A stretch of DNA of 7,840 nt, taken from NCBI GenBank assembly GCA_945899335.1, contig CAMDIP010000059.1, positions 1-7,840 of the forward strand. The letters are read 5' to 3'. Both the position numbers and the translations under genes were made by a program. This stretch comes from Bordetella parapertussis. Its GTDB lineage: Bacteria; Pseudomonadota; Gammaproteobacteria; Burkholderiales; Burkholderiaceae_C. This document shows positions 1 to 7,206 of the stretch, piece by piece. Within the stretch, counting starts at the first letter, position 1. The number at the start of each line of letters is the position of its first letter. Below the pieces are notes generated by a model. It had not been told where the DNA came from. It saw only the letters and a program-made list of their open reading frames with translations, and did no database searches.

Positions 1-2
1 GT

Positions 3-31
3 TTTACATGAATGGCTGGGTCGGTTACATT
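3..31 (+). promoter_or_regulatory. Candidate sigma-70 promoter of the tetR-led efflux operon
   Basis: A -35-like TTTACA (3-8, five of six matches to TTGACA) and a -10-like TACATT (26-31, four of six matches to TATAAT) are separated by exactly 17 bases. Transcription would start near 38, about 15 bases before the regulator's ATG at 53. Its -10 overlaps the palindrome at 29-48, which suits a repressor-controlled promoter. The call rests on short motifs only, and a further promoter may lie left of the window. Confidence 0.45.
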
Positions 32-48
32 ACTAACCAGTCAGTCAT
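29..48. promoter_or_regulatory. Probable TetR-family operator palindrome
   Basis: This is an imperfect 20-base inverted repeat with seven of ten symmetric base pairs matching. Its core half-sites are ACTnAC (32-37) and GTnAGT (40-45), centred between 38 and 39. It overlaps the putative -10 (26-31) and start-point region and ends four bases before the start codon of the TetR gene. Short palindromes of this kind next to a tetR gene are usual autoregulatory operators in the family. Binding by this particular protein is inferred. A second, shorter repeat, GGTTA/TAACC (23-27 and 34-38), overlaps it. Confidence 0.5.
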
Positions 49-52
49 TAAT

Positions 53-706
53 ATGCAAACCACCACATTTTCCAGCGATGCGCCCAGCGCGCACAAACGC
101 GAACGCCGTAAAGAGGCTCGCCCCGGCGAGTTGCTTGACGCCGCGCTCAGCCTTTTTGTGAACAAAGGTTTTTCTGCCACCAAGGTGGAAGATGTGGCAG
201 CCAGCGCTGGGGTGTCCAAGGGCACCTTGTTTCTTTATTTTTCCAGCAAAGAAGACTTGTTCAAAGCAGTGATTCGTGCCAATTTGGCCGACCACTTTCC
301 AGCTTGGAACCAAGAGTTTGAGGAATTTCAGGGCTCTACGCCTGCCATGCTGGAGTACGCCATGGTGTCTTGGTGGCAGCGCATTGGATCCACCGACGCC
401 AGTGGCATCACCAAATTGGTCATGAGCGAGGCGCACAATTTTCCAGAGGTTGTTGAGTTTTATGACCAAGAGGTGATTCGCCCTGGCCATGAACTTTTCA
501 AACGTATCTTGCAACGCGGCATTGACCGTGAGGAATTTGCGGCATTCGATACCGTTTTGGCGGTTCATAGTTTGGTCAGCGCCATCTTGTATGTGAACAT
601 GTGGAAACATTCCTTGGCCTGTAACGCCTCACTCAATTCACTTAATCCTGAAGCATTCTTGCGCAACCATGTACACCTGATGGTGCAGGGTTGGCGTCAG
701 AGTTAA
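53..706 (+). CDS. TetR/AcrR-family transcriptional regulator, likely repressor of the efflux operon
   Basis: This 217-residue protein is a normal TetR-family length. The N-terminal DNA-binding domain shows the family signature: AALSLFVNKGFSATKVEDVA (30-49), then AGVSKGTLFLYFSSKEDL (52-69), with the helix-turn-helix near 43-62. The rest (about 75-217) is the helical ligand-binding and dimerisation domain, which diverges between members, so the inducer cannot be read from it. An in-frame ATG at 8 would add 15 residues, but that stretch is not TetR-like and would place the promoter and operator inside the gene, so I chose 53. No clear Shine-Dalgarno precedes 53. The gene lies 28 bases before the adaptor gene on the same strand, so it probably represses its own operon, with release when a pump substrate binds. 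The family call is firm; the target and ligand are inferred. Confidence 0.93.
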   Translation: MQTTTFSSDAPSAHKRERRKEARPGELLDAALSLFVNKGFSATKVEDVAASAGVSKGTLFLYFSSKEDLFKAVIRANLADHFPAWNQEFEEFQGSTPAMLEYAMVSWWQRIGSTDASGITKLVMSEAHNFPEVVEFYDQEVIRPGHELFKRILQRGIDREEFAAFDTVLAVHSLVSAILYVNMWKHSLACNASLNSLNPEAFLRNHVHLMVQGWRQS

Positions 707-720
707 ACAGACCTATTTAT

Positions 721-725
721 CGGAG
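721..725 (+). promoter_or_regulatory. Ribosome binding site of the adaptor gene
   Basis: CGGAG lies nine bases before the ATG at 735 and supports that start. It falls in the 28-base gap after the regulator, in which I see no terminator. Confidence 0.6.
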
Positions 726-734
726 CAAGCGCAG

Positions 735-1925
735 ATGAATTTCAAAATTAAAGGCTGGGGTGGCGTCGCGCTGTTGTCTGCAGCCATGGTGGGCGGCGGC
801 GCTTGGTATATGCGCTCTGCTGCGCCCAAGCAAGACACCAGCAAAGCCGCGCCTTCCGCCTCTGTAGCAACAGTTGCCGCGCCTTTGTTTGAGATTCCTG
901 CCAGCGACACCTTGGTTGCTACCGACCAGCGCTTGGTTCAAAGCCTCCCCATCTCTGGCAACCTCAAAGCCGTCAACACCGTGGTCATCAAGTCGAGGGT
1001 AGCTGGCGAAATCACCCAACTGAGCTTGCGCGAGGGCGACTACGTCAAAGCTGGCCAAGTGGTGGCTCGCATTGACCCCACCGAATACCAACGCAAGCTG
1101 CGCCAAGCCGAGCAACAAGCGGATGCCGCCAAAGCGCAGGTTGATATTGCCAAGCGCCAGTACGACAACAACAAATCGCTGGTCGACAAAGGCTTTATTT
1201 CGGTGACTGCGCTGGAAACCTCTTTCTCCAGCTTATCGGGTGCAGAGGCCACTTACAAGGCAGCCCTGTCAGGCGCGGATGTGGCACGCAAAGTATTGGA
1301 TGACGCGGTGCTCACCTCGCCTATTTCGGGGCAGGTCTCGGCGCGTTTGGCGCAACCGGGCGAGCGTGTGTCTGTCGATGTGCGTCTGCTTGAAGTGATC
1401 GACCTCAACAGCTTGGAACTTGAAGCAACCATGAGCCCCGCCGACTCCATCGATGTGCGCGTAGGTCAGCAAGCCACACTGCAACTAGAAGGCCGCGAGC
1501 AAGCTGTCACTGCCAGGGTGCAACGCATCAATCCCAATGTGCAAGCCGGTAGCCGCAGTGTGTTGGTTTATTTGCGTTTAGAAAGCGTGAGCGGCTTGCG
1601 ACAGGGCTTGTATGGCCAAGGCCAACTCGCACTCGGTCAACGTCAAGTCGTCGCCATTCCGCTTGACGCCGTGCGCACCGACAAACCCCAAGCTTATGTG
1701 CAAGCCATCGACAACAACAAGGTGTTTCACCACGTCGTGAAAACAGGTTTACGCGGCCAATTGTTGGGACAAACCGACAACACCGTGTGGGTAGAAGTCA
1801 GCGGCGTACCGACCAACAGCGTGGTGTTGCGCGGCACAGCCGGTCCCATGCGCGAGGGCTTGGCGGTTCGCTCGGGTAGCACACCTTCTGCCGCTTCCAC
1901 CGCAACACCTAGCAGCAAGCCTTAA
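735..1925 (+). CDS. RND efflux pump periplasmic adaptor (membrane fusion protein, MexA/AcrA/HlyD type)
   Basis: This 396-residue protein links the inner-membrane pump to the TolC channel across the periplasm. A hydrophobic N-terminal segment (about 8-26, GWGGVALLSAAMVGGGAWY) is a signal or membrane anchor. There is no lipobox cysteine, so unlike AcrA or MexA it is probably held by an uncleaved helix. The family domains follow in order. The first half of the lipoyl domain (about 75-115) contains RVAGEITQLSLREGDYVKAGQVVA. An alpha-helical hairpin spans about 116-190, and the second lipoyl half contains LTSPISGQVSARLAQPGERV. Beta-barrel and membrane-proximal regions follow, and the tail after about 375 is rich in Ser, Thr, Ala and Pro and probably disordered. 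At the hairpin tip the channel-contact motif RxxxLxxxxxxS appears as N145-L149-S156, with Asn in place of Arg. The pump gene follows three bases after the stop, so the two are almost certainly co-translated partners. Confidence 0.95.
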   Translation: MNFKIKGWGGVALLSAAMVGGGAWYMRSAAPKQDTSKAAPSASVATVAAPLFEIPASDTLVATDQRLVQSLPISGNLKAVNTVVIKSRVAGEITQLSLREGDYVKAGQVVARIDPTEYQRKLRQAEQQADAAKAQVDIAKRQYDNNKSLVDKGFISVTALETSFSSLSGAEATYKAALSGADVARKVLDDAVLTSPISGQVSARLAQPGERVSVDVRLLEVIDLNSLELEATMSPADSIDVRVGQQATLQLEGREQAVTARVQRINPNVQAGSRSVLVYLRLESVSGLRQGLYGQGQLALGQRQVVAIPLDAVRTDKPQAYVQAIDNNKVFHHVVKTGLRGQLLGQTDNTVWVEVSGVPTNSVVLRGTAGPMREGLAVRSGSTPSAASTATPSSKP

Positions 1926-1928
1926 GCC

Positions 1929-4900
1929 ATGTGGTTCACACAAGTCAGTTTGCGCAACCCAGTGTTTGCCACCATGATGATGCTCGCCTTGGTGGTGCTG
2001 GGACTCTTCAGCTACGGTCGCCTCAAGATAGACCAATTTCCCAATATCGATTTGCCGGTGGTGGTCATTACCACTGAATACCCTGGTGCCTCGCCCGAAA
2101 TCATCGAGAGCGAGGTGAGCAAAAAAATTGAAGAAGCGGTCAACTCGATTGCCGGCATCAGCGCCCTCACCTCACGCAGCTACGAAGGCTTATCGGTGGT
2201 GGTGATTGAGTTTCAGTTGTATGTCAATGGCCGCAAAGCCGCTGACGATGTCCGCGAAAAAGTCTCGAATGTCCACCCGTTTTTGCGCACCGATGTGAAA
2301 GAGTCGCGCATCCTGCGTTTTGACCCTGCGAGCCGCCCTATTTGGTCGGTCGCGGTGCTGCCCGACGACAAAGCCATTGGATTGACCAAACCTTTGAGTA
2401 ATGTGGAGTTGACCAACTGGGCCGACCAAGTCTTCAAAAAGCGGCTTGAAAATGTTCGTGGCGTAGGCTCTGTGGCCTTGGTGGGTGGAACCAAACGTGA
2501 GATCAACCTCTACCTGAACCCGCAAGCCATGGAAGCCTTGGGTGTAACGGCCGAGCAAGTGGTGGCCGCCGTTAGCAACGAAAACCAAGACCTGCCGGTG
2601 GGCTCGATTCGTTCGATCCAGCAAGACCGCGTGGTGCAGGTGCAAGCGCGCATGAAGCGCCCGGAGGACTTTGGCAACATCATCGTGGCTCGCAAAGGCG
2701 GCACCTATGTGCGCTTGTCTCAAGTTGCCAAGGTCAACGACGGCGCGCAAGAGTTGGAGAACATGGCGCTGTACAACGGGCAACGCACCCTGTTGTTGTC
2801 GGTGGTCAAAGCCCAAGACGAGAACACCATCGAAGTGGTTGACGGCTTGACAGACACCTTGGAGACCATGCGCAAACAGTTGCCGCCAGGTGTGCGCCTA
2901 GAGCCGATATTTGACGGCTCACGACCGATTCGCGTGGCGGTCAATAACGTGCAAAAAACCCTCATTGAAGGCGCTTTACTGACGGTGTTGATTGTGTTTT
3001 TATTCTTGAATTCTTGGCGCTCGACCATCATCACAGGGCTGGCTTTGCCCATTGCAGTGATTGGCACTTTTTTGTTCATGAGCTTGTTTGGCTTTACCAT
3101 CAACATGATGACTCTCATGGCCTTGTCGCTGTGCATCGGTTTGCTGATTGATGACGCTATCGTGGTGCGCGAAAACATTGTTCGCCATGTGCAAATGGGC
3201 AAAAACGCGTTCACCGCATCCATGGAGGGCACCAAAGAAATTGGCTTGGCAGTGCTGGCCACTACTTTCTCTATCGTCGCCGTGTTTTTACCCATCGGTT
3301 TCATGGAGGGTGTGATTGGCAAGTTCTTCCACGAGTTTGGTTTGACCATCGTGGTGGCTGTGTTGATTTCCATGTTTGTCAGCTTCACCTTAGACCCCAT
3401 GCTCTCTAGCGTGTGGCACGACCCCAGCATCCATATCCAAGGCCAAGCCACCAAGCCGCGCAACTGGTATGACAATTCGATTGGGCGTGTCACCGGATGG
3501 TTTGAAAGTACCACAGACCGATTGAGCGGCGTCTACCAAAACCTGCTGGCTTGGGCCTTGCGACATAAATTGAAAACCGTGTTGGCAGCGCTGGGCATTT
3601 TCATAGGCAGTATCTTCATGGTGCCGCTCTTGGGCACAGAGTTTGTGCCTAAGTCGGACTACTCAGAATCCACTGTCACCTTCTATGTACCCGTGGGTTC
3701 ATCTTTGGAAGTGACCGAGCGTAAAGCGCAAGAAGTTGAAAAACTGCTGCGCAGTTTGCCCGAAGTGCGCTACACCTTGACCACCATCAATACCGGCAAC
3801 GCCAACGGAAAAATTTACGCGAATGTGTATTTTCGGTTGTTAGACCGTGGTTTACGTGAGCGCAACCTCAACAGCATCACGCCGGACGTGCGCCAGCGCT
3901 TGACGCAACTGACCGGCATCACCGTCACCCATGTGGGGCAACTCGACAGCGTGAGTGGCGCTAAACAAATCGAGTTTTATTTGCTCGGCCCCGACCAAGC
4001 CGAGTTGGAGCGATTAGCCGCACAGGTCATGGCCAAGCTGCAAAACGTCAAAGGCTTTGTCGATATCGAGTCCAGTGTGAAGCCCAACAAGCCCACCATC
4101 GATATCGCCATCAAGCACGAAGCCGCCTCGGACTTCGGCATGAGCGCCAGCAGCATTGCCAACCAATTACGCACCTTGGTCGCCGGTCAAAACATTGGTG
4201 TGTGGCGTGCCAGCAATGACCAAACCTACGATGTGTTGGTGCGTCTCTCTCCCGACTCGCGAACCGCGCCGCAAGACTTGGAACGCCTGCCTTTTAACCT
4301 ACCCCCAGCAGCTGACGGCAGCACCCGTACCGTGAAACTCAACCAAGTCGCGCGGGTCAGCGAAGGTGTGGGGCCCAATCAAATCAACCGACGTGAGTTG
4401 TCACGCGAGGTGTCTTTCAGCGGCAATGCCTTCGGCCGTGCCAGCGGAGACGTATCAAAAGAAATCCAATCCATCATGGCGGCCATGCCATTGCCTGATG
4501 GTTACCGCTACCAATTTGGTGGTTCCACCAAAAACATGAAAGAGTCGTTTGCCTATGCTGTCTCTGCGCTGGTGATGGCGATTATTTTCATCTACATGAT
4601 TTTGGCCAGCCAGTTCAAAAGTTTTTTGCAACCGCTGGCTTTGATGACCTCGCTGCCACTCACCCTGATTGGCGTGGTCTTGGCTTTGATGTTGTTTCAG
4701 TCCACTTTATCGCTGTTTTCTATCATCGGTGTGATCATGCTCATGGGCTTGGTCACCAAGAATGCGATTTTGTTGCTTGACTTTGCCATCCGCGCCCGAG
4801 AGGGCTTGGACAACGGCGACGGAACTCACGAAGCGCCCATGGGACGCAGCGAGGCCTTGCTGATGGCCGCCAAGGTGCGTTTGCGCCCGATTCTCATGAC

Positions 4901-5126
4901 CACCTTGGCAATGGTGTTTGGCATGTTGCCCCTTGCCTTGTCCACCAGCGAAGGGGCTGAGCAACGTGCGCCCTTGGGGCAAGCAGTGATTGGTGGCGTC
5001 ATCACTTCATCGTTGCTGACCTTGGTTGTGGTGCCGGTGGTCTATTGTTATCTGGATGATCTGACCCAATGGCTCAAACGCCTGTGGGGCATGAGCCCCG
5101 ACAAAGAGCAAAGCCGCGCTGGTTAA
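1929..5126 (+). CDS. RND-family (HAE-1) proton-driven multidrug efflux transporter, inner membrane
   Basis: This 1065-residue protein has the full length and duplicated layout of AcrB-type pumps. TM1 (about 10-30) is followed by a first porter domain (about 31-340, including FPNIDLPVVVITTEYPGASP). TM2-6 span about 345-495, a cytoplasmic linker follows, and TM7 lies at about 548-566. The second porter domain (about 567-870) begins with LGTEFVPKSDYSE, and TM8-12 span about 874-1040. The proton-relay residues are present: the Asp pair D408-D409 in GLLIDDAIVV (TM4), K944 in GLVTKNAILLLDFA (TM10), and the TM11 motif R984-L-R-P-I-L-M-T-T. It should therefore be an active proton antiporter. The intact Asp pair and multidrug-type porter motifs point to drugs or other organic compounds, but the specific substrate is unknown. 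The ATG comes three bases after the adaptor stop with no clear Shine-Dalgarno, so translation probably depends on coupling. The reading frame is uninterrupted. Confidence 0.96.
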   Translation: MWFTQVSLRNPVFATMMMLALVVLGLFSYGRLKIDQFPNIDLPVVVITTEYPGASPEIIESEVSKKIEEAVNSIAGISALTSRSYEGLSVVVIEFQLYVNGRKAADDVREKVSNVHPFLRTDVKESRILRFDPASRPIWSVAVLPDDKAIGLTKPLSNVELTNWADQVFKKRLENVRGVGSVALVGGTKREINLYLNPQAMEALGVTAEQVVAAVSNENQDLPVGSIRSIQQDRVVQVQARMKRPEDFGNIIVARKGGTYVRLSQVAKVNDGAQELENMALYNGQRTLLLSVVKAQDENTIEVVDGLTDTLETMRKQLPPGVRLEPIFDGSRPIRVAVNNVQKTLIEGALLTVLIVFLFLNSWRSTIITGLALPIAVIGTFLFMSLFGFTINMMTLMALSLCIGLLIDDAIVVRENIVRHVQMGKNAFTASMEGTKEIGLAVLATTFSIVAVFLPIGFMEGVIGKFFHEFGLTIVVAVLISMFVSFTLDPMLSSVWHDPSIHIQGQATKPRNWYDNSIGRVTGWFESTTDRLSGVYQNLLAWALRHKLKTVLAALGIFIGSIFMVPLLGTEFVPKSDYSESTVTFYVPVGSSLEVTERKAQEVEKLLRSLPEVRYTLTTINTGNANGKIYANVYFRLLDRGLRERNLNSITPDVRQRLTQLTGITVTHVGQLDSVSGAKQIEFYLLGPDQAELERLAAQVMAKLQNVKGFVDIESSVKPNKPTIDIAIKHEAASDFGMSASSIANQLRTLVAGQNIGVWRASNDQTYDVLVRLSPDSRTAPQDLERLPFNLPPAADGSTRTVKLNQVARVSEGVGPNQINRRELSREVSFSGNAFGRASGDVSKEIQSIMAAMPLPDGYRYQFGGSTKNMKESFAYAVSALVMAIIFIYMILASQFKSFLQPLALMTSLPLTLIGVVLALMLFQSTLSLFSIIGVIMLMGLVTKNAILLLDFAIRAREGLDNGDGTHEAPMGRSEALLMAAKVRLRPILMTTLAMVFGMLPLALSTSEGAEQRAPLGQAVIGGVITSSLLTLVVVPVVYCYLDDLTQWLKRLWGMSPDKEQSRAG

Positions 5127-5159
5127 AATTTCATCAATGAACTGCTACAAAAAATCGCT

Positions 5160-5813
5160 ATGAACACAGAACTTGCCCGCTTCAACATGGTTGAACAGCA
5201 GATCCGCCCTTGGAATGTGCTGGACCACGCTGTGCTTGAGCAGTTGTCGTTTCTGGACCGAAGCCTGTTTGTGCCAAGCGCTTTTGAAGAACTGGCTTAC
5301 AGCGACACCGAAATTCCCCTCCTGCATGGCGAAACCATGCTGGCCCCGCGTGTTGCGGCACGGTTGGCACAAGACCTTTTGTTAAAGCCCACCGACCGCG
5401 TGCTGGAAATTGGGACAGGCAGTGGCTACCTCACCGCCTTGCTGGCCAGTTTGTCAGCCACGGTGCTAAGCCTAGAGTGCCACGCCGATTTGTTGGCGCA
5501 AGCACACACCCATTTGCAGCAAGCTGGCATTGCCAACGCCCAACTGCGCCAAAGCATTGGCGTACCCAATGACTTGCCCCAAGCCTCTTTTGATGCCATT
5601 GTGCTGACAGGCTCTGTCGCGCAGGTGCCTACAGAATTGCTTGAACTGCTCAACGCTGGGGGGCGCTTGATGGCCGTTGTTGGTGAAGAACCTATCATGC
5701 AAGCTACACGCTTTACCCGCACCAGCCATGGCGATGTGCATTCGCAGGTTGTTTGGGACGTGGTGTTGCCACGCTTGCACGGTTTTGCGCAAACCCCTGC
5801 TTTTCAATTTTGA
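5160..5813 (+). CDS. pcm: Protein-L-isoaspartate O-methyltransferase-like SAM-dependent methyltransferase
   Basis: This is a 217-residue class I methyltransferase of the Pcm family, which normally uses SAM to methylate isoaspartyl residues in damaged proteins in the cytoplasm. SAM motif I is VLEIGTGSGY (81-90). The acidic residue after the second strand is E106 in LSLECH, and the next motif is FDAIVLTG (144-151), where typical Pcm proteins have FDAIIVTAA. The N-terminus (RFNMVEQQIRPWNVLD) and SLFVPSAFEELAYSDTEIPL match Pcm proteins encoded near tolC in betaproteobacteria. The usual ISQP/ISAP substrate-site motif is replaced by M60-L61-A62-P63, so the catalytic serine position is not conserved and isoaspartyl repair activity is uncertain. 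The gene starts 33 bases after the pump stop without a clear Shine-Dalgarno and ends 23 bases before tolC. The fold is certain. The substrate is not, and the symbol is assigned by family only. Confidence 0.85.
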   Translation: MNTELARFNMVEQQIRPWNVLDHAVLEQLSFLDRSLFVPSAFEELAYSDTEIPLLHGETMLAPRVAARLAQDLLLKPTDRVLEIGTGSGYLTALLASLSATVLSLECHADLLAQAHTHLQQAGIANAQLRQSIGVPNDLPQASFDAIVLTGSVAQVPTELLELLNAGGRLMAVVGEEPIMQATRFTRTSHGDVHSQVVWDVVLPRLHGFAQTPAFQF

Positions 5814-5825
5814 TTCGCTTATCCC

Positions 5826-5833
5826 AAAGGAAG
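5826..5833 (+). promoter_or_regulatory. Strong ribosome binding site that fixes the tolC start
   Basis: AAAGGAAG ends three bases before the ATG at 5837, with its AGGA core (5828-5831) five bases away. The open frame extends upstream to 5753, but that part overlaps the end of pcm and lacks a signal peptide at its N-terminus. The ribosome site and the signal sequence together select 5837. Confidence 0.7.
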
Positions 5834-5836
5834 ACC

Positions 5837-7180
5837 ATGCGTTCTTTTCGTCCCCTGCCCCTTATCTCGGCCATGGCTCTGGCCTTTTGTGGCGTGGCCC
5901 ATGGTCAAAGCTTGCTCGAACTCTATGACTCAGCCCGAGGCTTTGACGCCAATTATCAATCGGTACAAGCCCAATTTGAAGCAACACGCTTGAAGTCTGC
6001 CCAGGCCCAGGCAAAACTCGGGCCCACTGGCAGTTTGAGTGTCAATGTTTCAAGAAATAACTTCAACTACGATCCCGTCAAAGCGTCGGCCATCAACCCC
6101 AGCTTTACACGCTTTTATGGTACCAACACCGCAACCGTTTTAGGCTCACAACCCCTTTACCGCCCAGCCGACAAAGCCGAAGTCGCTCAAAGCAGTTTGC
6201 AAATGCAAGTGGTACAAGAGCAACTCGCTTCTGCTGAACAAGACCTGATGGTGCGTGTCAGCCAAGCCTACTTCGACGTATTGGCGGCGCAAGACACCAT
6301 GACCTTTGTACAAGCCCAAAAAACTGCAGTCGCCGAGCAACTTGCCTCTGCCAAGCGCAACTTCGAGGTGGGCACCGCTACCATTACTGACACACGCGAA
6401 GCGCAAGCGGGCTTCGACTTGGTCACAGCCCAAGAAATTGCCGCGCAAAATGATTTACAGGTTAAAAAGCTCGCACTCGATCAAGTGGTGGGAAAAACCA
6501 GTACCCAACCTAAATCCATGCTTGCTAAAGCAGAGCCCAGCCCTTTGAGTCCAGGCCAAGTCGAAGAATGGGTCAGCATGAGTTCAGAAAAAAATCCGAC
6601 CTTGCGTCAAGCAGTGATCAGCTTGCAAGTCACTGAACTTGAAACCCAAAAAGCCAAAGCTGCCTTGAAACCTACGGTGGATTTGCAACTTAGCCATACT
6701 TTCAATAACAACACGAATGGCTCGACTGCTTCCACCAGCGGTCTGACATCAAACCTAACCACTGGCGCGGTGGTGCTGTCTTGGCCTTTTTACACGGGCA
6801 ACGCACTGGACAACCGCGTACGCGAAACGCTTTCACTTACACAAAAAGCCCAAGCCGATTTAGACGCAGCTTCCCGCACGGTCGCGCAAAACACTCGCAG
6901 TGCATTTTTTGGGGTGATGTCAGGCGTGAGCCAAGTCAAAGCCTTGCAAGCCGCGGTGGAGTCCAGCCAAGTAGCTCTTGAAGCTAACAAGCTCGGCTAT
7001 AGCGTGGGTGTTCGCATCAATATCAACGTGCTGGATGCGCAAAGCAAATTGTTCGACACCAAAGCCAAATTGGCCAAGGCACGCTATGACGTGCTGATGG
7101 GCAGTCTGCGCTTGCGCCAAGTCAGTGGCACCTTGCAATTGCAAGACCTGCAAGGCATCAATAACCTGCTCGAGCCTTGA
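5837..7180 (+). CDS. tolC: TolC-family outer-membrane efflux/type I secretion channel
   Basis: This 447-residue protein forms the trimeric exit duct used by RND pumps and sometimes by type I secretion. It begins with a signal peptide (basic start MRSFR, hydrophobic core LISAMALAFCGVA), with cleavage likely after G23 (AHG/QS). The mature part shows the internal duplication of the family, two copies of a helix-strand-helix unit. Marker segments are VSQAYFDVLAAQDTM with FEVGTATITDTREAQ (from F176) in the first half, and TRSAFFGVMSGVSQ with YSVGVRININVLDAQ (from Y388) in the second, about 212 residues apart. Length and motifs fit the TIGR01844-like TolC group. The gene follows pcm by 23 bases in the same run as the adaptor and pump, so it is probably their partner. 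It may also serve other exporters as the cell's general TolC. It converges with waaA. Confidence 0.93.
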   Translation: MRSFRPLPLISAMALAFCGVAHGQSLLELYDSARGFDANYQSVQAQFEATRLKSAQAQAKLGPTGSLSVNVSRNNFNYDPVKASAINPSFTRFYGTNTATVLGSQPLYRPADKAEVAQSSLQMQVVQEQLASAEQDLMVRVSQAYFDVLAAQDTMTFVQAQKTAVAEQLASAKRNFEVGTATITDTREAQAGFDLVTAQEIAAQNDLQVKKLALDQVVGKTSTQPKSMLAKAEPSPLSPGQVEEWVSMSSEKNPTLRQAVISLQVTELETQKAKAALKPTVDLQLSHTFNNNTNGSTASTSGLTSNLTTGAVVLSWPFYTGNALDNRVRETLSLTQKAQADLDAASRTVAQNTRSAFFGVMSGVSQVKALQAAVESSQVALEANKLGYSVGVRININVLDAQSKLFDTKAKLAKARYDVLMGSLRLRQVSGTLQLQDLQGINNLLEP

Positions 7181-7206
7181 TCCCTTAAGCGGACTTCTAA
7201 GGCTTG
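7171..7206. terminator. Weak stem-loop spanning the convergent tolC and waaA ends
   Basis: CGAGCCTT (7171-7178) can pair with AAGGCTTG (7199-7206), giving eight pairs including one G-U, around a 20-base loop. The loop holds a minor inner pairing, AAG (7187-7189) with CTT (7194-7196). The structure covers both stop codons. Neither strand has a run of T after the stem, so it is not a classical intrinsic terminator. It could be a bidirectional end signal or a chance pairing. Confidence 0.25.

Noticed and set aside
8..52. Longer start for the TetR gene at 8
   Set aside because: The extra 15 residues do not resemble a TetR N-terminus, and the DNA there carries promoter- and operator-like motifs. 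The start at 53 gives a normal-length protein.
2720..3514. Long antisense open frame (264 codons) inside the RND gene, and similar ones at 41-610 and 2190-2816
   Set aside because: They lie opposite strongly conserved coding sequence, show no recognisable domain and have low-complexity composition. They are what GC-rich codon bias produces on the opposite strand.
5098..5129. Possible separate promoter for pcm (CCGACA and TAAAAT)
   Set aside because: The TAAAAT at 5124-5129 is -10-like, but the nearest -35-like element is weak and 20 bases away. The evidence is too thin to list as a feature, though an independent promoter is not excluded.
5753..5836. Upstream extension of the tolC frame
   Set aside because: It overlaps the 3' end of pcm and would bury the signal peptide. 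A strong ribosome site marks the start at 5837.
5879..5893. Possible lipoprotein lipobox in the TolC signal peptide (LAFC)
   Set aside because: The residue before Cys18 is Phe, which does not fit the lipobox, and a good signal peptidase I site (AHG/QS) follows five residues later.
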